From Bacteroidota bacterium (GTDB lineage Bacteria > Bacteroidota > Bacteroidia > JACPRZ01), in assembly GCA_016193485.1 (NCBI GenBank), contig JACPRZ010000064.1:62001-126000 (forward strand): 64,000 nt of DNA, in the 5' to 3' direction. A program made the translations under genes and the position numbers. Shown piece by piece: positions 25,728 to 35,752 of the stretch. The notes under the pieces were generated by a model. That model was given only the letters and a program-made list of their open reading frames with translations. It was not told where the DNA came from and made no database searches. Each line of letters begins with the position of its first letter. Positions within the stretch are counted from its first letter, which is position 1.

Positions 25728-26257
25728 TTACTAATCAGTAAGGTCGTGAAAATCATGAAAATTCCCGCCTTAAACCCATGCAAGGTAATAGCCATTGAAA
25801 AACATTTAACATTAAACAAAAAATGCAAAATGAAAGAAATCAAAATAAGAATTCAGTAACTGCTTTCCATTTTTCATTATTCAATTCTTGTTTTATGTTA
25901 TTCAATTAATGAATCATCTCTAATGCCGGGTTGTGGTATTAAAATTTAAAGGTGTTTATACTCCGAACGCCTGCCTGCCGGTAGGCAGGGGATAAATTTC
26001 CGCATATTGTCCCGTAAGGGACAAAATATGGTATGCAAAACATGATACCCAAGCATAGAGTAGATTTGTGACAATAAACATCTCGACATGGATTTATATT
26101 CTGTCCCTGACGGGACAGGTGTTCTTTTACGGTCATTTTTCTACCGATATATTGTCCCTAATGGGACAAAAAAACGCTTAATAAAAATACGGAAATTTAT
26201 CAGATTCACAGTATAGTTGTAACAGATTTTCAAACGTTCCGGATTTTGGAGAATCTT
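25728..26257. repeat. Gene-free stretch with CCTGCC and TGTCCC palindromes
   Basis: No gene is supported here. A GCCTGCCGGTAGGCAGG hairpin lies near 25973-25989. Three palindromes of the form TGTCCC-N4-GGGACA lie at 26007-26024, 26101-26118 and 26152-26169, about 50-90 bp apart. They look like structured intergenic repeats. A 65-residue minus-strand frame (25939-26136) crosses them and is not considered a gene. Confidence 0.6.
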
Positions 26258-27643
26258 TTATTCCTCCTTCCTCTCCTTTCCCCACAACTTTTCCTTATCA
26301 ACCTTTTCAACCGGTGAGCCGTCTTTCAGCAGTTTTGATATTGCGGAATAGGGCGCTGAAATAACTTCGGTTTTTTCTTCCAGCCCTGAAACTATTTCAA
26401 TGAATTCATTATCCTGGATACCGGTTTTTACTTTCACAAGTTTTGCTTTGCCATCCACGCAGATAAAGACACATTCTTCGGGTTTATCAATCTTCTTATC
26501 TTTTTTCTCCCGATGGCTATCGGGATCCCTTTTTCGTTTTATACCCCCGGATTCTTCTCTTTTCTCTTTCCCCGATCCGGTTGAATCAAATACCGAAGCA
26601 TCCCTTGTGGTCACTGACTGGATTGGAACCGCAAGTACGTTAAGAACTTTACCGGTTCGTATATCAACGGTTGCCGACATTCCGGGACGGAAAGGCGAAC
26701 TGCCGCTGTCTTTCACCAGTGTTGCGTAACTTTCTTTCAGGATGCGAATTTTAACATCAAAATTGGTCACCTGATCGGCATCCGTGCCGGCCGTTTTAGC
26801 CGCATTGGCGACCTCAGTAACAATCCCGCGGAATTTTTTTCCCAGGTAGGCATCCACTTCAATATCCACAGTATCGTAAAAAGAAACTTTTACAATATCA
26901 TTCTCATTGACTTCTACCGATACTTCCATTTCGTTAAGATCGGCAATGCGAAGGAGTTCGGTTCCCGCCATAAGAGAAGTTCCCACCACACGGTCGCCCT
27001 TTTCAACGGCTAATTGATATACGGTTCCGTCCACAGGCGCTTTTATGGTTGTTTTAGCATAGTTTTCGGTTGCCTCACGCAGTCCCGCTTCAACGCTTTT
27101 CACGTTGAACGATGATGCCTTTACCGCCTGGCGCGCGGCATCCACTTCGGATTTGGCGACTTCAAATTGCGTTGTGGCGTTTTCGTAATCGGCATCTGAA
27201 ACGGTTTTACTTTCCCATAATTTTTTACTCCTCTTCCAGGAGAGATCCGCTTCAAGGAATCTTGTTTTTGACTGCGTGAGCCGGGCGCTGTCATTGGCGA
27301 GCGCAGCGCGCGCGCTGTTCAGCGTGGCTTCCATTTTTTCCACGGCTGACAGATAAACATCGGGTTTAATCAGCAAAAGAATATCGCCTTTTTTTACACG
27401 GCTTCCCTCACGGACATTCAGTTCAACCACTTCACCCGACACATCGGAACTTATTTTGACTTCGGTTTCCGGCTGTATCCTGCCGTTTGCCGAAACGGTT
27501 TCAATAATGGTTCTCCTTGCCACAGTATCAATGCTTACTTCAATTTCATCCTCCCCCCCTATCCAACCTGCTTTTTTAAAAATTACAAGGAGAATGACAA
27601 GAAAAACGAGAACCGCTCCGAGGATTTTCAGGTATTTGTTCAT
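26258..27643 (-). CDS. RND/ABC efflux periplasmic adaptor (HlyD/MFP family)
   Basis: About 461 residues from Met 27643 (MNKYLKILGAVLVFLVILL, one N-terminal membrane helix). A barrel-sandwich half (EVVELNVREGSRVKKGDILL), a long coiled-coil hairpin (about 110-200), the second lipoyl half (TIKAPVDGTVYQLAVEKGDRV) and a beta-barrel with MEVSVEVNENDIVKV follow. A charged low-complexity insert (KEKREESGGIKRKRDPDSHR) sits in the membrane-proximal domain. No inner-membrane pump gene is adjacent on this side. It is divergent from a two-component system 80 bp away, which may regulate it. Confidence 0.9.
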   Translation of the reverse strand: MNKYLKILGAVLVFLVILLVIFKKAGWIGGEDEIEVSIDTVARRTIIETVSANGRIQPETEVKISSDVSGEVVELNVREGSRVKKGDILLLIKPDVYLSAVEKMEATLNSARAALANDSARLTQSKTRFLEADLSWKRSKKLWESKTVSDADYENATTQFEVAKSEVDAARQAVKASSFNVKSVEAGLREATENYAKTTIKAPVDGTVYQLAVEKGDRVVGTSLMAGTELLRIADLNEMEVSVEVNENDIVKVSFYDTVDIEVDAYLGKKFRGIVTEVANAAKTAGTDADQVTNFDVKIRILKESYATLVKDSGSSPFRPGMSATVDIRTGKVLNVLAVPIQSVTTRDASVFDSTGSGKEKREESGGIKRKRDPDSHREKKDKKIDKPEECVFICVDGKAKLVKVKTGIQDNEFIEIVSGLEEKTEVISAPYSAISKLLKDGSPVEKVDKEKLWGKERKEE

Positions 27644-27723
27644 GGAAAAATGCGAAGGTAGGAAATTATGCTGCTGTAAAATCCGTTTCATGTACGCGAC
27701 AAATCCGTAAATTTGTATAAAAT

Positions 27724-28422
27724 ATGGCAGTTGCTAAAATCCTTATCATAGAGGATGAACCCAAAGTAGCCCGTTTTATCAAAAAAGGGCTTGAGGACAA
27801 TGAATTTGAAGCCGATATCGCTTTTGACGGACGCATCGGGCTTAATATGGCATCTTCCGGTTCCTACCATGCAATTATTCTCGATATTAACTTGCCGCAG
27901 GTAAACGGTTATGAAGTGTGTCGTGAGATCAGGTCGTACAACTCAAATATTCCCGTTCTCATGCTTACCGCAATGGGAACCACAAAAGATAAGTTACAGG
28001 GTTTTGATGCAGGAACAGATGATTACCTTGTAAAACCGTTTGAATTCAGGGAATTGCTTGCCCGCATCCGGGTCCTCCTGAAAAGATCACAGAGCGGATT
28101 GAATCCGGAAAATTCCGGGAATGTATTGCGCATTGCCGACCTCGTTATGGACCTATCCGCAAAATCCGTAACAAGGGATGGGAAAAAAATTAATCTGACC
28201 GCAAAAGAATTCTCTTTGCTCGAATTTTTTCTAAAGAACAGAGGCCGGGTTCTTTCCCGCTCCGAAATTGCCGAAAATGTCTGGGACATCTCCTTTGATA
28301 CCGGTACGAATATTATTGATGTTTATATTAATTTTCTCAGGAATAAAATTGATAAAAATTTTTTCCCGAAACTGATCCATACCCTGATCGGAATGAGATA
28401 TGTGCTGAAGGAAGAAGATTAA
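27724..28422 (+). CDS. OmpR/PhoB-family response regulator
   Basis: 232 residues: a receiver domain with the acidic pair in IIEDEPKVA, phospho-Asp in ILDINLPQVNG, Thr in MLTAMG and Lys in LVKPFEFREL. A winged-helix effector domain ends TNIIDVYINFLRNKID...LIHTLIGMRYVLK. TAAATTTG (27708-27715), a -7-type motif, lies 8 bases before the ATG, suggesting a very short leader. It is four bases upstream of its kinase and divergent from the efflux adaptor, an arrangement like CusR/CzcR-type metal or drug-efflux control (inference). Confidence 0.95.
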   Translation: MAVAKILIIEDEPKVARFIKKGLEDNEFEADIAFDGRIGLNMASSGSYHAIILDINLPQVNGYEVCREIRSYNSNIPVLMLTAMGTTKDKLQGFDAGTDDYLVKPFEFRELLARIRVLLKRSQSGLNPENSGNVLRIADLVMDLSAKSVTRDGKKINLTAKEFSLLEFFLKNRGRVLSRSEIAENVWDISFDTGTNIIDVYINFLRNKIDKNFFPKLIHTLIGMRYVLKEED

Positions 28423-28426
28423 CATC

Positions 28427-29809
28427 ATGAAAATACGCACACGGCTTTCCTTTCAGTTTACAGTGATTGTCGGCACAATACTCTGTTTATTTACGGTCGC
28501 CATTTATTATTTCTCCGCTGATTTCCGCAAAAAGGATTATTTTGAACGGCTTAAAGAACGCGCCCTGACTACGGGCCGCTTTCTTCTTAAAGTCAAGGAA
28601 ATTGATTCGAAATTGCTGCGCATCATTGACCGCACTACCGCCCAGGCGCTGGTAGAAGAAAAAATTTTTGTGTTTGACCACACTAATCGCCTTATCTATT
28701 CAAATGTGGATGATTTACCGGAAAATATCAATGAGGCACTTTTGCGGACAATCAGGGATAAAAGGGAATACAGGTATTCTGATGGCGAGCGTGAGACAAT
28801 CGGACTTATCTATAAATTTCACGGAAATAAATTTGTCATTATCGCATCGGCATGGGATAAATACGGTCTCGGAAAACTCCGCAATCTTAAAATTGTTCTT
28901 ACTGCCGGCCTTATACTTTGCATAGCCGCCACACTTTTTGCCGGATGGTTCTATTCAAACCAGGCGCTCAGGCCTATTTCCAATGTCATCAAAAAAGTTG
29001 ACGAAATAACCGAGAATAAACTCAACCTCAGGGTTGATGAAGGCAACCGTAAAGATGAGATAGCCCTACTGGCAATCACTTTTAACAATATGCTCGACCG
29101 CCTTGAAAATGCATTTTTTATCCAGAAAAGTTTCGTCTCCAATGCTTCGCATGAAATGAGAACTCCCCTTACTTCAATAGCCGGACAGATTGAAGTCGCC
29201 CTTCTGAAAGAAAGGGATAAAACGGAATATGAGGAAATACTGAGATCCGCCCTTGAAGACATTCAATCGCTGAACAAACTTACCAACGGACTGCTCGATC
29301 TTACCGTGGCGAGTTCCGACATTTCGGTATTGCACCTTGATAATGTGCGTATGGATGAAGTACTTTTCCAGGCGCGCTCCGAACTGCTGAAGAGATACAA
29401 CTCTTATACAATCCATATTTCCCTTCTTGACCTGCCCGATGACGAAGAAAAAATCACAGCGTTCGGAAATGAACGGCTACTCGGCATTGCGTTTATGAAT
29501 TTAATGGATAATGCATGTAAATACTCGCAGGATTGCAGGGGGATTGTAGAATTCAGTTCTTCAGATGGCAAAATCCGGATAACTGTTTCCGACAAAGGCA
29601 CCGGGATATCGCAAAATGATTTGCGGAATATTTTCCAGCCCTTTTTCCGTTCTGCAGAGGCGCGCAATAAACCTGGGCACGGACTTGGATTATCATTAGC
29701 CGAAAGGATCATTCATCTTCATAAAGGAACCATAACGGTTCAGTCGCAGATAAACTCGGGTACATCATTCACTGTCATACTACCTTCAATCTCCTCTCCT
29801 TTTAATTGA
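28427..29809 (+). CDS. Sensor histidine kinase (HAMP, HisKA, HATPase)
   Basis: 460 residues with two membrane helices (about 10-28 and 160-180) enclosing a periplasmic sensor of about 130 residues. A HAMP linker (ALRPISNVIKKVDEITENKL) precedes the H-box FVSNASHEMRTPLTSIAGQI and the ATP-binding N box LMDNACKYS, DKGTGIS and GHGLGLSLAERII. It forms a pair with the upstream OmpR-type regulator. The sensor domain resembles those of heavy-metal-type kinases only in size. Confidence 0.95.
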   Translation: MKIRTRLSFQFTVIVGTILCLFTVAIYYFSADFRKKDYFERLKERALTTGRFLLKVKEIDSKLLRIIDRTTAQALVEEKIFVFDHTNRLIYSNVDDLPENINEALLRTIRDKREYRYSDGERETIGLIYKFHGNKFVIIASAWDKYGLGKLRNLKIVLTAGLILCIAATLFAGWFYSNQALRPISNVIKKVDEITENKLNLRVDEGNRKDEIALLAITFNNMLDRLENAFFIQKSFVSNASHEMRTPLTSIAGQIEVALLKERDKTEYEEILRSALEDIQSLNKLTNGLLDLTVASSDISVLHLDNVRMDEVLFQARSELLKRYNSYTIHISLLDLPDDEEKITAFGNERLLGIAFMNLMDNACKYSQDCRGIVEFSSSDGKIRITVSDKGTGISQNDLRNIFQPFFRSAEARNKPGHGLGLSLAERIIHLHKGTITVQSQINSGTSFTVILPSISSPFN

Positions 29810-29919
29810 TTTTTAATTTTGTTTTAAGGCATATTTAACTTCTCCAGCCGCCATTTGCGGCATCTTGCTTTCCCCTTCTTATCGCTTAGCGGCAAGAGGT
29901 GCATATTACCCTGTTTCAC

Positions 29920-31599
29920 ATGTTTATCAGAATCGTTGTTTTTACATGCTTCGCATTATTTTTCCTTCCCCTTATTATTCTTGGAGAAAATTCATATTTC
30001 ACCGTCTGGGATGTCCTTGATTCGGATTTTATTTATCCCGTGCTTTTAAAAATGTCCGGGCAATGGCTGAATTTTTCTGCCGATGCGGTAATTCCCAACG
30101 TGTTCAACGGAATTCCGCGTTCCGCATTCAGGACCGGATTATCGCTTACGGTCACCCTTTTCCAGGTATTCCCCCCCCATGTTGCATATATTATCAATTA
30201 TATTATTGTTCATTCCGTTGCATTTGCCGGAATGTACCTGCTGCTGCGCCATCACTTTCTTGCAAACACCAAGGAAATTACACTCTGTCTTTCCATAGCG
30301 CTGATCTACGCGTGTATACCTTTTTATTCAATCTACGGAATATCATTTGGAGGCCAGCCGCTTCTGCTGTTCTGCTTTCTGAATATACTCCGTAACAGGG
30401 ATAAGTGGTATGACTGGCTCTGCATTTCCCTTTTCCCGTTTTATTCAAATTTTGCGTTAACCTATCCGTTTTATTTTACGGTATTGGCCGCCTTATTCGC
30501 GGCAGACGGTTTCATGAAACGCAAACTTAACCTGCGGTTTCTGATCGCAGTTGTTCTTCTCGGTGCAATTTACTGCCTGGCTGATTTCCAGATGCTGAAG
30601 GCGCTGTTTATTGATAAGCAGTTCATACCGCACCGCATTGAATTCAACAGGGAACTGGTGAAATCCATTACATTCTGGGAAAGCGTAAAAAAGTGCATTA
30701 AATTACTTTTTCATTCACATTTCCATTCAGGCGCCATGTGGACCTTCCCGGTGATTATTGCTTCTGCATTTGTGTATTTCAGGAACCGCATCAACAAATC
30801 ACTCTTTCATCTTCTACTGCCGGTGATACTCCTTATCCTGATCCTGTATGGTTTTTACGATCAGTTAGCCGTTGCGCTTGGTCCGATGGTTCCGCTATTG
30901 ACCATGTTTCAATTCGACCGGATGTATATTATCCTGCCCTGCATCTGGATGATACTCCTGGCGGTCTCATTAAAAAAGATCAAAGAAGATTTTCCCTCCA
31001 ACCAGGGAATTTACCTTACAGGACTGTTGCTGGTTGTGCAGTTATCGCTGGTCCTTGCCGAAAACAGCCAGTTTATGAACAATGTAAAACTGCTTGCCGG
31101 AAAAAAGATTCAGGAACCCGCCTATAAAGAATTTTTCGCCACCGATCTTTTTGAACAGGTTGACAGGTTTATTGACAAACCAAAGAATGACTACCGGGTG
31201 GTTTGCATCGGCATGCATTCTTCGGTAGCCCTGATGAACGGCTTTTTCACGCTGGACGGCTACTTTGATCTCTATCCTCTGGAATACAAACATAAATTCA
31301 GGAAAATAATCTCCAAGGAACTTGATAAAAACAAATGGATAAGAAAAAACTTTGACGGATGGGGTAACCGCGTTTATATAATGCCGGCAGAACTTGAAAT
31401 GAATTTCCTGTGCGGCAAAAATGATACTCTTAAAATAAGAAATCTCGAACTGGATCTTGAAACGTTAAAACAAATGGGAGGAAAATTTATTTTTTCGGCT
31501 GTGGAAATTGATATTTCCCGGATCCCGGGCCTGCGGCTGGAAGCAATGTTCTCTCATCCCGATGCGTACTGGGATATATATCTCTATGCAGTGATCTGA
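29920..31599 (+). CDS. Multi-pass membrane protein, YkoS/DUF6044-like (putative GT-C glycosyltransferase)
   Basis: About 559 residues from ATG 29920, with roughly eleven hydrophobic segments in the first 370 residues and a soluble C-terminal part. After the first helix comes GENSYFTVWDVLDSD, an extracytoplasmic acidic loop like those that bind lipid-linked sugars in GT-C enzymes. The overall plan resembles uncharacterised YkoS-type proteins of Firmicutes, which pair with a GT2 enzyme; a GT2 gene follows 14 bp later. An in-frame GTG at 29899 would add seven residues. Enzymatic function is inferred, not shown. Confidence 0.6.
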   Translation: MFIRIVVFTCFALFFLPLIILGENSYFTVWDVLDSDFIYPVLLKMSGQWLNFSADAVIPNVFNGIPRSAFRTGLSLTVTLFQVFPPHVAYIINYIIVHSVAFAGMYLLLRHHFLANTKEITLCLSIALIYACIPFYSIYGISFGGQPLLLFCFLNILRNRDKWYDWLCISLFPFYSNFALTYPFYFTVLAALFAADGFMKRKLNLRFLIAVVLLGAIYCLADFQMLKALFIDKQFIPHRIEFNRELVKSITFWESVKKCIKLLFHSHFHSGAMWTFPVIIASAFVYFRNRINKSLFHLLLPVILLILILYGFYDQLAVALGPMVPLLTMFQFDRMYIILPCIWMILLAVSLKKIKEDFPSNQGIYLTGLLLVVQLSLVLAENSQFMNNVKLLAGKKIQEPAYKEFFATDLFEQVDRFIDKPKNDYRVVCIGMHSSVALMNGFFTLDGYFDLYPLEYKHKFRKIISKELDKNKWIRKNFDGWGNRVYIMPAELEMNFLCGKNDTLKIRNLELDLETLKQMGGKFIFSAVEIDISRIPGLRLEAMFSHPDAYWDIYLYAVI

Positions 31600-31613
31600 T
31601 AATAACCATTTAT

Positions 31614-32294
31614 GTGAATACAGATATATCCATTATAGTACCCTGCAGGGATGAAGATCCTTCGCTCGGAAAAAAAATAGAGCCGGTAATTGAAACGCTT
31701 TCCCGTATGAAATATACACATGAAATGATTTTGTCGTGCGATTCAACGGATAACCGCATTAAGAACGATATTATCAACATGAGAAAATCAAATCCCTGTA
31801 TAAAGTATGTTTTTTATGCCCATAAAAAAAACAGGGAAGATTTATTACTTGGCGGGTTAAACATGGCATCAGGAAAATATATCGGTTTCCTTCATCATGA
31901 TTTTTCTATGCCGGATATTTACATTATTGCCGCTATTCTTGATCTGGAGAAAGGTTTTGACGCAGTCATCGTCAGACGGCACCACTCGGTTACTGATACC
32001 CCCCTGGCCCTCATGCGTCATCTGGCTTCAGAAATGATCAATACGGCATATTCCGCATGGTTCCGGTTGCCAAGGTTTGATTATTTTTCCCCATATAAAT
32101 TTTTCAGAAGGGAATGTATTTTATCTCTTGCGAACGGGGCGAAAGAGATGGCTGGACTTTCAGATGCTCACCTTGTTGCCCGGTTGTGTAAAGGACAATA
32201 TAAAATGAAAGAGATAGCCGGTTTATTCCTGCCGGGTCATAAAAAGGGGTCAGGTGCCGGAAAAGCATCATCTTTATCCGACAATAACTATTAA
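31614..32294 (+). CDS. Glycosyltransferase family 2-like protein with degenerate catalytic motifs
   Basis: 226 residues from GTG 31614 (the ATG two bases earlier is followed by a stop). The fold resembles polyprenyl-phosphate sugar synthases (ISIIVPCRDED, GKYIGFLHHDFSMPD, YKFFRRECIL). Compared with its intact paralogue at 36365-37096, the nucleotide-binding VDDCSNDG becomes LSCDSTDN and the metal-binding DxD (LDIDL) becomes LHHDF. It may still bind a lipid or partner, use a different donor, or be inactive. It lies between two large GT-C-like membrane protein genes and probably works with them. Confidence 0.75.
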   Translation: MNTDISIIVPCRDEDPSLGKKIEPVIETLSRMKYTHEMILSCDSTDNRIKNDIINMRKSNPCIKYVFYAHKKNREDLLLGGLNMASGKYIGFLHHDFSMPDIYIIAAILDLEKGFDAVIVRRHHSVTDTPLALMRHLASEMINTAYSAWFRLPRFDYFSPYKFFRRECILSLANGAKEMAGLSDAHLVARLCKGQYKMKEIAGLFLPGHKKGSGAGKASSLSDNNY

Positions 32295-32315
32295 CCCTAA
32301 TAGATTTTATATTTT

Positions 32316-34937
32316 ATGACAGTCAGAATAAAAAATATTTTTCCTCATCTGATCGCCCTCTCTGTTTTTATTATTCTTACGGCAGTTCAATATTACCCGG
32401 TTTTACAGGGAAAGGTAATCCGGCAGAACGATGTATTGAATTACCGCGGCACCGCAAAAGAATCGGAAGATTATTTCGTGAGAACCGGGAAATGGCCCCT
32501 GTGGACCAATTCCATGTTCTGCGGCATGCCGGCATACCAGGTTGCAGCACGGTACCCCTCCAACCTGCTGCAGTATATATACAGAACCCTTACCCGCGGT
32601 TTTGGCGTTGGAAACTTTACCCTGATTGCGCTGATCGGTTTTTATGTTCTGTTGCTATCTTTTAATGTTCACTGGCTGCTGAGCATGGGGGGGGCGATTG
32701 CATACGCTTTTTCGGCATACTTTTTTATTATTATCCAGGTAGGGCATAATTCCAAAACGATGGCACTTGCTTTGCTGCCTATGGTAGTTGCTGGCGTAAT
32801 ACATTTATACAACAACCGCTATCTTACAGGCGCCATCCTTACCGGAATATTCATGGGACTTCTTTTCATTGCAAACCACATACAGATGACCTATTACATG
32901 TTTATGTGCCTTGGGATATTTATTTCGATAAAATTCATTTTATCGTTGAAGGAAAACCGTATCCTGAAATTTTTCAAATCATCTTATCTTTTTTTATTCA
33001 TGATAATCCTTGCATTGTTGAGCAGTATTACGCTTTTATGGATGACCTATGAATACGGTAAACATTCTACCCGCGGGGAATCGGAACTTACGCTCAAAAA
33101 TAATGTCAAAACAACCGGCCTGGATAAGGACTACGCCTTACGGTGGAGTTACGGCATCAGTGAAACCTTAAATCTTCTGATACCTGATTTTTCGGGAGGC
33201 AAATCGGAATATGATATCGGAACAAAAACGGGACTGTACAAATACTTTTATAATGCAAACCGCAATACGGCCAGGCAACTGGTAAAAAAAACGCCAACCT
33301 ACTGGGGCACACAACCCTTTACGGATGGTCCGTTTTATCTTGGCTCCATAACCTGTTTTCTCTTTATCATGGGAATTTTCATGGTGAAAGGTCCCTTTAA
33401 ATGGTGGCTGGCGGGTTCGGCTTTGCTCGCCATTCTTCTCTCATGGGGAAAAAATTTTTCATTCCTTTCCGATCTTTTTTTTGATTATGTGCCATTCTAT
33501 AATAAATTCAGGGCGGTCTCTTCCATTCTTGTTATCGCCATGTTTGCGGTACCGCTGCTGGCATTTCTTTGCCTTTCGGAATTTTTCGCTGTCACCAGGA
33601 GTCCCGGTAAAGGTGCGGTAACAAACCGGAAAAAAGAAAAAGGCGATACCGGAAAATTTGCACCGGTTAAAAAAGCATTATTATATGCCTTTCTTATCAC
33701 GGGTGGTATCATACTTTTTATTCTTGTATTCGGAAAAGGGTTGTTTGATTTCACCGGTTTGCGCGATGAGGAATACAGGTCGAAGCAATGGCCGATTGAT
33801 CTTATTAAAGCGGAACGTATAAGCATGATGAGATCCGACTGCGGCAGGTCGTTGCTGTTCATCGCCCTTGCCGCAGCGGCATTATATGCGTTCCTGAAAA
33901 ACCGGCTTAAAAAGGAAATCGCTCTTATAGGAATCATCGGACTGGTACTTATCGACCAGTGGTCGGCAGGAAGAAGATATCTTAATAGTGATAATTTCGT
34001 AAGGACTGGCGATAAGGAATATTCTATAAAACCTGCACATGCCGAACTGCAGATTCTGAACCAGGAAATCCTTTACAACAGCAGAATTCCTCACTTTGCG
34101 AGAACCCTTGCCCCAAACTATCTTGAGTGGAAAAAGACCGATTATCCGGGGCAGGATGTGAAGTTAAATGAAGATGATTCCGTTATGCTCCGGTTCATGG
34201 CGATGGGAAAACTTACAGATTTCAGAGTTTTGAATGTTACAACGCAGACGTTCAGCGAGTCGCGTACATCCTACTTTTTTAAATCGCTTGGCGGATATCA
34301 TGGCGCAAAACTGGAAAGATACCAGGAACTCATAGAGTACCAGATTTCAAAAAACAATAGTGCCGTCTGGAATATGTTAAACGCGAAATATTTTATTGCG
34401 AAAGGGGCAGATAACAATCCTGTAGCCCAACTCAATCAGGGAGCGATGGGTCCCGCATGGTTTGTGATGAATTACAGGATTGTCGCCAATGCCGATTCCG
34501 AACTTACTGCATTGAATACTTTCAACCCGGCTGTAACTGCTTTTGCCGACCAACGGTTCACCAAATACCTTGAAGAACTTTCTGTTCAATACGATCCGGA
34601 AAATACCCTTGTTCTCAATGATTATGATCTTGAACGACTACAATACACCTCACGGGCAAAAACCGAACAACTTGCCGTCTTTTCCGAAATTTACTATGAT
34701 GACGGCTGGAACGCTTACCTCGATGGCAACCCTGTTCCTCACATCAGGGTAAATTACGTACTGCGCGGGTTGCGCGTTCCTGCCGGTGAACATAAAATTG
34801 AGTTCCGTTTCGAGCCGGCAAATTATTACCGTTGCGAAAAAATTTCATTTACAAGTTCATTAACTTTGCTGGTCATATGCCTTGGCGGGATTGCCGTGCA
34901 TATAAACAGAACCTATGGCCGCACGTCAAATCATTGA
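32316..34937 (+). CDS. YfhO-family membrane protein (putative lipid-linked-sugar transferase)
   Basis: 873 residues with about a dozen hydrophobic segments and a large soluble C-terminal domain (ending DDGWNAYLDGNPVPHIRVNY ... HKIEFRFEP, the YfhO signature tail). The first extracytoplasmic loop holds QNDVLNYRGTAKESEDY, an acidic candidate active site. YfhO proteins transfer sugars from polyprenyl phosphate to surface polymers in Firmicutes; in Bacteroidota the acceptor is not known. It overlaps the next gene by 23 bp. A run of eight G (32687-32694) falls in a helix (SMGGAIAY). Confidence 0.88.
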   Translation: MTVRIKNIFPHLIALSVFIILTAVQYYPVLQGKVIRQNDVLNYRGTAKESEDYFVRTGKWPLWTNSMFCGMPAYQVAARYPSNLLQYIYRTLTRGFGVGNFTLIALIGFYVLLLSFNVHWLLSMGGAIAYAFSAYFFIIIQVGHNSKTMALALLPMVVAGVIHLYNNRYLTGAILTGIFMGLLFIANHIQMTYYMFMCLGIFISIKFILSLKENRILKFFKSSYLFLFMIILALLSSITLLWMTYEYGKHSTRGESELTLKNNVKTTGLDKDYALRWSYGISETLNLLIPDFSGGKSEYDIGTKTGLYKYFYNANRNTARQLVKKTPTYWGTQPFTDGPFYLGSITCFLFIMGIFMVKGPFKWWLAGSALLAILLSWGKNFSFLSDLFFDYVPFYNKFRAVSSILVIAMFAVPLLAFLCLSEFFAVTRSPGKGAVTNRKKEKGDTGKFAPVKKALLYAFLITGGIILFILVFGKGLFDFTGLRDEEYRSKQWPIDLIKAERISMMRSDCGRSLLFIALAAAALYAFLKNRLKKEIALIGIIGLVLIDQWSAGRRYLNSDNFVRTGDKEYSIKPAHAELQILNQEILYNSRIPHFARTLAPNYLEWKKTDYPGQDVKLNEDDSVMLRFMAMGKLTDFRVLNVTTQTFSESRTSYFFKSLGGYHGAKLERYQELIEYQISKNNSAVWNMLNAKYFIAKGADNNPVAQLNQGAMGPAWFVMNYRIVANADSELTALNTFNPAVTAFADQRFTKYLEELSVQYDPENTLVLNDYDLERLQYTSRAKTEQLAVFSEIYYDDGWNAYLDGNPVPHIRVNYVLRGLRVPAGEHKIEFRFEPANYYRCEKISFTSSLTLLVICLGGIAVHINRTYGRTSNH

Positions 34938-35748
34938 CGGTATTCCCTGCTACGCTCCGGAACTTGCATTATCCAATTCAGGGTTTCCACCGGAAGCGCT
35001 GGATAAACTCCGCAAACTTGAAGAAAACAATTTTTGGTACCGATCGAGAAATAATGTCATTGAAACGCTGATTAAAAGGTTTGCCGCCTCTCCCGGTAAA
35101 TTCCTTGAGGTGGGATGCGGTAACGGATTTGCGCTGAAAGCGCTGTCAAAATTTCCAGGTCTGTCTCTCACCGGTTGCGAAATTTATCTCAGCGGGTTAT
35201 CAAATGCAAAAAAACGGCTGCCGGGTGTCGCTTTCATCCAGTTGGACGCCCGGAATATTCCATTCAACAATGAATTTGATTTCATCGGATGTTTTGATGT
35301 GCTTGAACATATTGAAGATGATATGACCGTACTGCAGCAGATGAATAAAGCGGTAAAACCCGGAGGCAGGATATTTATTTCGGTGCCGCAGTATACATGG
35401 CTCTGGAGCGACATTGATGTTATTGATAACCACAAAAGGAGGTATTCCCGGAATGAACTGGTAACGAAAATCACCAATGCCGGTTTTAGGATAGATTATT
35501 TGTCGGGCTTTACAGGCGCCATTTTTCCGCTGATGATATTATCGAGAATATTCCGGAGGAAAACAAAAATTTCTCCTGGTGAAACCGCGCTGAAAAACGC
35601 TCCTGAAATCAAATACCCGGAACTCTCGGTTCACCCTGCGCTGAACGGTTTGCTACGCGGGTTAATGCGTATTGACGAGTGGGTAATCCGTTTCGGACTG
35701 AAATTGCCGTTTGGGGGAACTCTTCTGGCAGTCGGAACAAAGAAATAA
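34915..35748 (+). CDS. Class I SAM-dependent methyltransferase
   Basis: 277 residues. The SAM-binding motif is FLEVGCGNGFALKAL, the acidic post-II region gives GCEIYLSG, and the post-III region is CFDVLEHIEDDMTVLQQM with KPGGRIFISVPQ. The C-terminal segment after about residue 200 is amphipathic (FPLMILSRIFRRK) and could contact the membrane. It overlaps the YfhO gene by 23 bp, so it may modify a lipid-linked or surface sugar. The substrate is unknown. Confidence 0.88.
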   Translation: MAARQIIDGIPCYAPELALSNSGFPPEALDKLRKLEENNFWYRSRNNVIETLIKRFAASPGKFLEVGCGNGFALKALSKFPGLSLTGCEIYLSGLSNAKKRLPGVAFIQLDARNIPFNNEFDFIGCFDVLEHIEDDMTVLQQMNKAVKPGGRIFISVPQYTWLWSDIDVIDNHKRRYSRNELVTKITNAGFRIDYLSGFTGAIFPLMILSRIFRRKTKISPGETALKNAPEIKYPELSVHPALNGLLRGLMRIDEWVIRFGLKLPFGGTLLAVGTKK

Positions 35749-35752
35749 CCCG

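Noticed and set aside
25939..26136. 65-residue minus-strand frame
   Set aside because: It runs through the TGTCCC and CCTGCC palindromes and has no protein-like features.
29842..29860. GCCGCCATTTGCGGC hairpin as a terminator after the histidine kinase
   Set aside because: The stem is only five base pairs with no T run after it; support is too weak to list.
31614..31616. ATG at 31612 as start of the GT2-like gene
   Set aside because: It is followed at once by TGA; the overlapping GTG opens the full frame.
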